DNA of 14,368 nucleotides from Clostridiales bacterium (GTDB lineage Bacteria; Bacillota; Clostridia; Oscillospirales; QAMX01). Location of the stretch: positions 1-14,368 of the forward strand of contig QAMX01000137.1 in NCBI GenBank assembly GCA_003149835.1, written 5' to 3'. The position numbers were made by a program, and so were the translations under genes. Numbering within the stretch: position 1 is the first letter of the stretch; every line of letters starts with the position of its first letter. The notes under the pieces are model-generated. The model was not told the DNA's origin and searched no databases. It saw only the letters and a program-made list of their open reading frames with translations. Positions 1 through 4,265 of the stretch are shown here, piece after piece.

Positions 1-24
1 ACATAATCGCCATTATGTAGTCAG
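1..24 (-). other. dif-like recombination core overlapping the integrase stop codon (cut by window edge)
   Basis: Bases 1-18 are a perfect 7-bp inverted repeat, ACATAAT and ATTATGT, around 4 bases. Read on the minus strand it gives TACATAA, six central bases TGGCGA, then TTATGT. This is the inner-arm layout of bacterial dif sites (CATAA, 6 bp, TTATG). From memory, 14 of these 18 bases match the core of E. coli dif. The integrase stop codon TAA is part of the first arm. The outer end of the second arm lies beyond base 1, so the match cannot be completed here. Probable role: crossover site for the adjacent recombinase, or for host Xer. This is inference. Confidence 0.55.
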
Positions 25-846
25 CAGCGCCCGAACCTGTTCGAGGCTGTCGGCATGCCGGTATCCGGCGTCCATGGTGTAGATTCTCGTGGTGTTGACG
101 TTGCTGTGGCCCAGCAGGTCGGCCAGCCGGACGACGTCCTTTTCGAGGGTATAAAAGGTCTGGGCGAAGAGGTGCCTGAGGTTGTGGGGAAAGACTTTTG
201 CGGGCGACACGCCGGCTGCGGCGCAGAGACGCTTCATATCCCGCCAGATGTTGGAGCGGTTCAGCGGGTTGCCGTTTTTGCTGACAAACACCGCGCCGCT
301 CGGCCGGCCGGTTTTTCGGATATACTGCCGGAGCAGCGCTTGCAGCGACGCGGGGATGAAAATGACCCGCGTTTTGTTTTTGCAGTTTACCGTCGCTTTT
401 CCGGCGCGGACCGCCTCTGCCGTGATATATTGCAGCTCGCTGATGCGGATTCCCGTGCAGCAGATGGTCTGGATGACGAGGGAGAGCCGCGTGTCCCCTG
501 CCGCTTGGAGCAGCCGCCGGTATTCCGCCGCGGTCAGCTCGCGCTCCTCCCGCCGGAAGATCTGGCGCTGCACCTTGATCTGCCTGACGCAGCAGGCCGG
601 TTCGCTGATAAAGCGCAGAAACGAATTCAGCGACGCCAGCATGGAGTTGACGCTCGCCGGGGCGTAGCGGCCGGCGAGACGGCTCTTATAGGCGATCGTT
701 TCGTTTTTGTTCAGCGGCCGGTCTTCGAGAAAGCTGAGAAAACCGCGGACGTCCCGCATATATTTTTCCACCGTGGCCGGGCTCTTCTCCTCCTGCAACA
801 AAAACTGTCCGTAGTCGTATAGATGTTCGCTTAGCGCGTGAGGCAT
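13..846 (-). CDS. Tyrosine recombinase (XerC/XerD-like integrase), complete
   Basis: Site-specific DNA recombinase of the phage-integrase family, 277 aa, acting by a tyrosine nucleophile and a Holliday-junction intermediate. Residues about 5-85 match the N-terminal SAM-like core-binding domain and residues about 100-270 the catalytic domain. The full catalytic set is visible: Arg134 in TGIRISEL, a Lys-rich hairpin at 157-159, H221-x-x-R224 in PHNLRHLF, His247 in LLGHSNVNTT and nucleophile Tyr256. It is slightly shorter than the roughly 300 aa of XerC/XerD. The ATG at 846 follows GGAGG by 7 bases. A good promoter lies on the same strand at 989-1017, leaving a leader of about 135 bases. The stop codon lies inside a dif-like inverted repeat (1-24). 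The nearby restriction gene and phage-type regulators suggest it belongs to a mobile element. It could instead be a chromosomal single-Xer enzyme; housekeeping xerC/xerD is less likely given the neighbours. Confidence 0.93.
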   Translation of the reverse strand: MPHALSEHLYDYGQFLLQEEKSPATVEKYMRDVRGFLSFLEDRPLNKNETIAYKSRLAGRYAPASVNSMLASLNSFLRFISEPACCVRQIKVQRQIFRREERELTAAEYRRLLQAAGDTRLSLVIQTICCTGIRISELQYITAEAVRAGKATVNCKNKTRVIFIPASLQALLRQYIRKTGRPSGAVFVSKNGNPLNRSNIWRDMKRLCAAAGVSPAKVFPHNLRHLFAQTFYTLEKDVVRLADLLGHSNVNTTRIYTMDAGYRHADSLEQVRALLTT

Positions 847-988
847 TATGAATTCCTCCGTGTTGTTATAGATTCTCGTTTATCATGCTCGCTCCGACGC
901 GTAAATATAAGCCGCGGCAATCATTTCCAGATAGGATTCGGCGCGGAACGATGGACGCCGCAGCTGTCGAAAAAAGACGTTTTATGTT

Positions 989-1017
989 ATTTTACTGTAA
1001 AAAAGACTCGGTGTCAA
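989..1017 (-). promoter_or_regulatory. Sigma-70-type promoter of the integrase
   Basis: On the minus strand TTGACA (1017-1012) is followed after exactly 17 bases by TAAAAT (994-989). The -35 matches consensus and the -10 has one mismatch. Transcription would start near 982 and reach the integrase ATG at 846 after a leader of about 135 bases. No other minus-strand gene lies between. Confidence 0.75.
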
Positions 1018-1056
1018 AGGTTATCAAACGATATCATTACTGATTCGATCGCGAGG

Positions 1057-1085
1057 ACTAATGAAAACATATATTATGAAAACAT
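1057..1085 (+). repeat. Direct repeat ATGAAAACAT x2 with dif-like layout
   Basis: ATGAAAACAT occurs at 1061-1070 and again at 1076-1085, a 15-base period. The same stretch can be read as an 11-6-11 dif layout: arm ACTAATGAAAA, centre CATATA, arm TTATGAAAACA. Compared from memory with B. subtilis dif, 20 of 28 positions agree, mostly in the centre and right arm. It may be a recombinase binding or crossover site upstream of the integrase promoter. Plain AT-rich tandem repetition is the alternative. Confidence 0.4.
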
Positions 1086-1099
1086 GAGATATACGCGCG

Positions 1100-1167
1100 G
1101 CCGGTTTCGCCAAGGGCCCCGAAAATTTTCGGCGTCTAAGCGAAACCGGCGCTTTTCGCGCCGGTTT
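1100..1167. other. Nested, mutually exclusive stem-loops
   Basis: GCCGGTTTCGC (1100-1110) pairs with GCGAAACCGGC (1140-1150), enclosing the palindrome CCGAAAATTTTCGG. The second arm is also part of another hairpin, AAACCGGCGC (1143-1152) with GCGCCGGTTT (1158-1167) around a 5-base loop. The two pairings exclude each other, as in attenuators. No plus-strand gene starts directly upstream, and no long T-run follows, so function is uncertain. It could also be a terminator or protein-bound dyad region. Confidence 0.45.
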
Positions 1168-1217
1168 ATTTCGATTCGTGATATAAAGGCGAAGAAAGCC
1201 GCAGAAAGCTGCCTTTT

Positions 1218-1238
1218 CGGCGGCCAATATCGCCGCCG
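1218..1238. other. Small GC-rich hairpin
   Basis: CGGCGGC (1218-1224) pairs with GCCGCCG (1232-1238) around a 7-base loop. No T-run follows on either strand. It is one of the series of dyads between the integrase and the restriction gene; no function can be assigned. Confidence 0.3.
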
Positions 1239-1302
1239 GCCGCCGGATTTCGGCTCAGAGGGCGGGCGGTTTGTTTTCGCCTCTGCTGCGGTCTTTTAAA
1301 CA

Positions 1303-1332
1303 ACGGCCGCCGTGAAACTTCACGGCGGCCGT
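1303..1332. terminator. Perfect 14-bp palindrome upstream of the restriction gene; possible terminator or operator
   Basis: ACGGCCGCCGTGAA (1303-1316) and its exact reverse complement (1319-1332) are separated by 2 bases. On the plus strand AAAAAACCTTTT follows, and on the minus strand TTGTTT follows, so termination in either direction is possible but the T-runs are poor. It ends 29 bases before the -10 of the restriction gene, so it could insulate that gene from upstream transcription or bind a regulator. Confidence 0.45.
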
Positions 1333-1361
1333 AAAAAACCTTTTATTTTGTTGTGGAATTA

Positions 1362-1370
1362 TGTTATACT
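1362..1370 (+). promoter_or_regulatory. Extended -10 promoter of the restriction gene
   Basis: TGTTATACT is a TGn-extended -10 with one mismatch to TATAAT. No good -35 is found at 17 bases upstream, which is usual for extended -10 promoters. Transcription would start near 1377, leaving a 20-base leader with the ribosome binding site AAGGGAAG before the ATG at 1397. This rules out an ATG at 1361, which lies inside the promoter. Confidence 0.6.
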
Positions 1371-1396
1371 ATAAAGAAAAAAAGGGAAGAGACGGA

Positions 1397-2263
1397 ATGG
1401 AACGTTACAGAGGCCCTGATTTTGACGAAATGATGCCGCAGGTGTTCGCGGCGATCAAAGCGCTCGGCGGCTCCGGCACAGTGGAGGAGATCAACCGCCG
1501 GACGCTCGACCTGCTGGCGCTGCCGGAGGAAATCCGGCAATATCCGCACGGGGACAGCGACAAGTCGGAAGTCGAGTACCGCCTCGCGTGGACGCGCACC
1601 TATATGAAAAAATTTGGGATTTTGGAAAATTCCGAGCGCGGCGTCTGGGCGCTGACCCCGAAGGGGCAGGCGCTGGAAACCGTCGACTATAAATTTGTCG
1701 TCAACGAGGTGCGCAGGCTCTCCTGTCTGACGCTGTCGCATGTGATCCCCGTGAACGTCGGAGCAGACGAGCCTGTCGCGGACGGCGTCGATGTGCCCGA
1801 CGAGATTCAGAGCTGGCGCGACAAGCTGAGAAACGTGCTCTATAACCTGCCGCCCGCCGCGTTTGAACGCCTGACGCAGCGGCTGCTGAGGGAATCCGGC
1901 TTTACGCAGGTCGAGGTGACCGGCCGCACGGGCGACGGCGGCATTGACGGCACGGGCATTATCAAGCTCAACGGGATCGTCAGCTTTCACATGCTTTTCC
2001 AGTGCAAACGCTATCGGGGCGCCGTGTCCGCCAGGGAAATGCGCGACTTTCGCGGCGCCATGCAGGGGCGCGCCGACAAGGGGCTGTTCATCACGACCGG
2101 CCGCTTTACCGCCGCGGCCGTCTATGAGGCCAACCGGGTGGGAACGGCGGCCATCGACCTCATCGACGGCGACGAGCTGATCGACCGTCTGCGCGAGCTG
2201 AAACTGGGCGTCCAGCCGGTGCTGGACTACCAGATCGACGAGGGATGGTTCGCGGCGATTTAA
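1397..2263 (+). CDS. mrr: Mrr-family restriction endonuclease (type IV-like)
   Basis: 288 aa. Residues about 5-95 match the Mrr N-terminal winged-helix domain, here likely for DNA recognition, ending in the typical GVWALTPKG strand. Residues about 150-270 form the Mrr catalytic domain of the PD-(D/E)XK fold. Visible active-site parts are E157 in FERLTQRLL, D184 in GDGGIDG and Q202-x-K204 in FQCKRY. Family members cut modified (often methylated) foreign DNA. Length is close to E. coli Mrr (304 aa). The ATG at 1397 is chosen because the earlier in-frame ATG at 1361 falls inside the extended -10 promoter. No methyltransferase lies in the window, which fits a stand-alone modification-dependent enzyme. 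Neighbours are an integrase upstream and phage-type regulators downstream, as in defence islands. The family call is firm; target specificity is unknown. Confidence 0.92.
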   Translation: MERYRGPDFDEMMPQVFAAIKALGGSGTVEEINRRTLDLLALPEEIRQYPHGDSDKSEVEYRLAWTRTYMKKFGILENSERGVWALTPKGQALETVDYKFVVNEVRRLSCLTLSHVIPVNVGADEPVADGVDVPDEIQSWRDKLRNVLYNLPPAAFERLTQRLLRESGFTQVEVTGRTGDGGIDGTGIIKLNGIVSFHMLFQCKRYRGAVSAREMRDFRGAMQGRADKGLFITTGRFTAAAVYEANRVGTAAIDLIDGDELIDRLRELKLGVQPVLDYQIDEGWFAAI

Positions 2264-2308
2264 ATGGGGAAAAGATGTTTTTTTGTGCCGATTGTTGTTG
2301 AATATATC

Positions 2309-2337
2309 TTGATAGATGTGGTTTCTTGTGCTATACT
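2309..2337 (+). promoter_or_regulatory. Strong plus-strand promoter pointing into an opposite-strand gene
   Basis: TTGATA (2309-2314), 17 bases, TATACT (2332-2337), with TGC before the -10. This is among the best promoters in the window. It sits 46 bases after the restriction gene stop and fires toward the minus-strand regulator gene at 2371-2694. No plus-strand gene starts downstream until 3423. It may make an antisense RNA, or be left over from a rearrangement. Confidence 0.6.
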
Positions 2338-2370
2338 GTAAACGGCGCGGCGGCCGGAGGACGGCGGGGG

Positions 2371-2694
2371 TTACAGGAACAGGGCGAGAAGCTGCTCGAT
2401 CATTTCCGGCTCCGTCTCTTTCAAGCACCTGACGAGCTGTTGCAGACAGGGCGGATAAGCGTCGCCGCACATAAAGAAGAGCGCCGGGTCGGTTTCAAGG
2501 CAGCCGCAGATTTCAAAAAACTGCCGCATGGAGGGCAGGGCTTTGCCGCTGGCAATGTTATGAATATAGCCTTTGCTGAGGCCGAGTTCATAGCTGAGCC
2601 GGTATTCCGACATCCCCTTTTCCAGCCGCAGCGCCGTGAGCCTCTCCCGCAGCAGGCGAAGATACGCTTCGCAGAATTCGGAGGTTTCGTCCAT
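2371..2694 (-). CDS. Cro/C1-type (XRE) helix-turn-helix regulator
   Basis: 107 aa. Residues about 13-73 form an XRE helix-turn-helix domain: RLTALRLEKGMSEYRLSYEL, then GLSKGYIHNIASGKALPS with the recognition helix, then FFEICGCLETDPALFF. The short C-terminal tail (75-107) is acidic and leucine-rich, possibly for dimerisation. The ATG follows AAAGGA by about 8 bases. It is downstream of the DUF6809-like gene with a 40-base gap on the same strand, so the two are probably co-transcribed. Likely role is transcriptional control of its own operon or of nearby mobile-element genes; the target is not shown. The orphan promoter at 2309-2337 would generate transcripts antisense to it. Confidence 0.88.
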   Translation of the reverse strand: MDETSEFCEAYLRLLRERLTALRLEKGMSEYRLSYELGLSKGYIHNIASGKALPSMRQFFEICGCLETDPALFFMCGDAYPPCLQQLVRCLKETEPEMIEQLLALFL

Positions 2695-2734
2695 AGGGTT
2701 TTCCTTTCTTGGCGCAGGGGCCTGAATGAAGCGC

Positions 2735-3016
2735 TTAGCTTGTCAGGCCGCTCTCGTGAAACACCTCGACGGCAAGCCGCATGCCCAGCCGAAAGCCGGA
2801 GGTGAAAGCCTGCATGACTTCAAGCGAACAAACCCCGGCGTATTGGTCTAAGACGGCATCCAGCTCTTTGCAGAGCGGCTCCGGCAATTTACTTTCCAGC
2901 GCATCGACGGCTTGGTACAGCGCGCGCGTCTTCTGCTTCTGTTCCGGCGTTCGCGGCGCCATTTCCTCGCTGGGCGCGATGTTTCCGGCAAACAGCTCCT
3001 CGATGATTTTCGACAT
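2735..3016 (-). CDS. Small DUF6809-like protein
   Basis: 93 aa. The start (IIEELFAGNIAPSEEMAP) and the C-terminal AFTSGFRLGMRLAVEVFH are the pattern I know from DUF6809 proteins of Oscillospiraceae and their phages, where an N-terminal L-Y/F-x-G-N-I-x-P-S-E motif and a C-terminal GFRLG helix recur. Function of the family is unknown. The sequence is mostly helical with no membrane segment or signal peptide, so it should be cytosolic. The ATG follows AAGGGGA by 7 bases. It is first in a two-gene unit with the XRE regulator 40 bases downstream, an arrangement that resembles small regulator or toxin-antitoxin-like pairs, but nothing in the sequence proves that. The family assignment is from memory of the motif. 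Confidence 0.75.
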   Translation of the reverse strand: MSKIIEELFAGNIAPSEEMAPRTPEQKQKTRALYQAVDALESKLPEPLCKELDAVLDQYAGVCSLEVMQAFTSGFRLGMRLAVEVFHESGLTS

Positions 3017-3203
3017 ACGTTATCCCCTTTTGAAAATGGATCATCCTTTACCGGCGATAAACCGTGTTCAGGCTTTCTGTGATGAAACTCATATGCTCTC
3101 CCTACGGCCGGATTGTTCGGCGCGGCGATTTTTTGGTTTTGAGCGGGCTTGAATGATGGAGAATTTTACGATAAAGCGTTAATAACGCCGGTTGATTCGA
3201 TAT

Positions 3204-3211
3204 GATATAAT
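3204..3211 (+). promoter_or_regulatory. Probable promoter toward the first twin regulator
   Basis: TGATATAAT (from 3203) contains a perfect TATAAT at 3206-3211 with the TG extension. The -35 region at 17 bases (3183-3188) is poor. Transcription would start near 3218, giving a leader of about 200 bases before the ATG at 3423. A start closer to the gene cannot be excluded. Confidence 0.45.
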
Positions 3212-3270
3212 GTGAAAGTAACGGGGATGAAAATTTTAACCGCTGCTTAGGGTTGTTCTCTTCGAAAAAC

Positions 3271-3279
3271 AGTATATCA
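3271..3279 (-). promoter_or_regulatory. Probable promoter toward the DUF6809/XRE unit
   Basis: On the minus strand TGATATACT is an extended -10 (hexamer 3276-3271). No good -35 lies at 17 bases. Transcription would start near 3264 and run to the DUF6809-like ATG at 3016. It faces the plus-strand promoter at 3204-3211, so the first 45 or so bases of the two transcripts would be complementary. Confidence 0.4.
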
Positions 3280-3422
3280 CTTTTTTCTGCATCGAATGAC
3301 ATTTGCTGCGTGTCAAAGCAATTTTTATGAGATACAAACACGATAGGCTTTGATCTGACTCGCAGATGGACGCAGGAATCTATGACGATGGGGTCATTCT
3401 AAAATAAAAGGGAGGCAAAACT

Positions 3423-3677
3423 ATGTCCAGAAACAACATCATTCCGAATGTAAGCGGAGAGAAAATCGCGGCTCTGAGGAAAGCCGTAGAACCGCGCATG
3501 TCACAGGACGCGCTGGCCAAAAGGATGCAGCTGGAAGGCGTCGATGTGGACAAAGGCACGGTTCAGCGAATTGAAGCGGGCAAACGGTCCGTAAGCAGAG
3601 AGGAAATCAACGCCATCGCCAAAATTCTCAAAACGACGCCGGAGGCGTTCAGCACAGACGAGGGATCTGATGAATAA
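3423..3677 (+). CDS. Single-domain XRE regulator, first of two tandem paralogues
   Basis: 84 aa, almost all of it a Cro/C1-type helix-turn-helix domain. The order is GEKIAALRKA (helix 1), MSQDALAKRMQLEGVDVDKG (helices 2-3), TVQRIEAGKRSVSREEINAI (recognition and helix 4) and a short acidic tail. The ATG follows GGGAGG by 7 bases, a strong ribosome binding site. About two thirds of its residues are identical to the gene at 3831-4082, including QLEGVDVDKG and VQRIEAGKRS, so the pair arose by duplication. Such single-domain regulators usually act as dimers on operators near mobile-element promoters. Its target may be the 19-bp repeats at 3730-3767 just downstream, which is inference. Confidence 0.9.
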   Translation: MSRNNIIPNVSGEKIAALRKAVEPRMSQDALAKRMQLEGVDVDKGTVQRIEAGKRSVSREEINAIAKILKTTPEAFSTDEGSDE

Positions 3678-3729
3678 CTGATTTTTTGCGCTGCAAACAA
3701 AAGCGGAGCACGGGTAAAGCAAACACAAT

Positions 3730-3767
3730 TTGAAATAATTAGTCCAACTTGAAATAATCAGTCCAAC
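3730..3767 (+). promoter_or_regulatory. Two tandem 19-bp dyad repeats forming a promoter/operator
   Basis: TTGAAATAATTAGTCCAAC (3730-3748) is followed without gap by a copy differing at one base (3749-3767). Each unit is an imperfect dyad, TTGnAnTAATTAnTnCAA in the first unit, with 14 of 18 positions symmetric. TTGAAA of the first unit and AATAAT of the second (3753-3758) are exactly 17 bases apart, giving a good -35/-10 pair. Transcription would start near 3765 and run into the second twin regulator at 3831. A dimeric regulator bound to either unit would cover the promoter. Confidence 0.7.
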
Positions 3768-3781
3768 CATTACGACTTTGA

Positions 3782-3805
3782 CGCCGCCTGAGCCGTATGG
3801 CGGCG
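3782..3805 (+). other. Hairpin in the leader of the second twin regulator
   Basis: CGCCGCC (3782-3788) pairs with GGCGGCG (3799-3805) around a 10-base loop, ending 12 bases before the AGGAGG ribosome binding site. It has no T-run and could affect leader stability or translation; function unknown. Confidence 0.35.
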
Positions 3806-3830
3806 GATCATTTGAAGAGGAGGGCTTTTT

Positions 3831-4082
3831 GTGTTGCGAAACAACATCGTACCCAATGCAGACGGGAGAAAGATCGCAGAGATCAGAAAGGCGAAGGTAC
3901 CGCGCATGTCGCAGGACAGCGTGGCCAAGAAGTTGCAGTTAGAGGGCGTCGACGTTGACAAAGGCGCTGTCCAGCGGATTGAGGCGGGCAAACGCTCGCT
4001 CACGAGACAGGAGCTCAACGCGCTCGCAGCGATTTTACAGGTTGAGCCGGAGGCGCTGCTGGCTGAGGAGCGCGGCGGGTAA
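3831..4082 (+). CDS. Single-domain XRE regulator, second of two tandem paralogues
   Basis: 83 aa helix-turn-helix protein, paralogue of the gene at 3423-3677, aligning over the full length without gaps through residue 76. It starts with GTG (followed by TTG), 7 bases after AGGAGG; the alignment with the first copy (M-x-R-N-N-I/V-x-P-N) supports this start. Differences cluster outside the turn and recognition region (LEGVDVDKG and VQRIEAGKRS are shared), so the two probably bind similar operators. It has its own promoter built from the 19-bp repeats at 3730-3767, suggesting autoregulation or cross-regulation by its twin. A terminator follows at 4215-4250. Confidence 0.88.
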   Translation: MLRNNIVPNADGRKIAEIRKAKVPRMSQDSVAKKLQLEGVDVDKGAVQRIEAGKRSLTRQELNALAAILQVEPEALLAEERGG

Positions 4083-4214
4083 GGGCGGCTTTTCGGCAGG
4101 CCGCATGAGGGGAGAGCCATGGGCCCGCCCGCCTGAACGCTGGCCGGAACGGCAGAATCTGCCGAAAACGCGTACCGCCGCGCACGGGAGATTCGCCCGG
4201 CGAAAAAATGAAAC

Positions 4215-4250
4215 GCCGCGCCCTGCATTTGCAGGGCGCGGCTCTTTTTC
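4215..4250. terminator. Bidirectional rho-independent terminator
   Basis: A perfect 13-bp GC-rich stem, GCCGCGCCCTGCA (4215-4227) with its complement (4230-4242), then TCTTTTTCTCTC on the plus strand. On the minus strand GTTTCATTTTTT follows the same stem. It sits between the converging twin-regulator unit and the large minus-strand gene ending at 4266, and serves both. Confidence 0.85.
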
Positions 4251-4265
4251 TCTCAATCGATCCGG

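Larger units (their letters stand above)
847..1396. other. Noncoding divergent region between integrase and restriction gene
   Basis: A 550-base stretch without a convincing gene. It holds the integrase promoter (989-1017, minus), an AT-rich dif-like or direct-repeat sequence (1057-1085), a nested set of stem-loops (1100-1167), a smaller hairpin (1218-1238), a perfect 14-bp palindrome (1303-1332) and the promoter of the restriction gene (1362-1370, plus). Open frames here in both directions lack ribosome binding sites and protein-like composition. The density of dyads, together with the flanking recombinase, fits an attachment or regulatory region. Confidence 0.7.
3017..3422. other. AT-rich intergenic region between divergent units
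   Basis: About 400 bases, clearly richer in A+T than the flanking genes. It separates the minus-strand DUF6809/XRE unit from the plus-strand twin regulators. It contains a plus-strand extended -10 (3204-3211) and a minus-strand extended -10 (3279-3271), which face each other. One minus-strand frame of 79 codons (3102-3341) starts with GTG without a ribosome binding site and reads like noncoding DNA. No stem-loop terminator was seen. Confidence 0.6.

Noticed and set aside
982..992. TTATGTTATTT resembling one dif arm within the integrase promoter
   Set aside because: The partner arm at the proper spacing is only an A-run, and the stretch overlaps the -10; a single half-site in AT-rich DNA is expected by chance.
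838..1299. 153-codon plus-strand and 67-codon minus-strand frames in the integrase/mrr gap
   Set aside because: They run through stem-loops and the integrase promoter, are Arg/Phe-rich, and lack ribosome binding sites.
3102..3341. 79-codon minus-strand frame in the AT-rich gap
   Set aside because: GTG start without ribosome binding site, no recognisable motif, and it covers both putative promoters of the gap.
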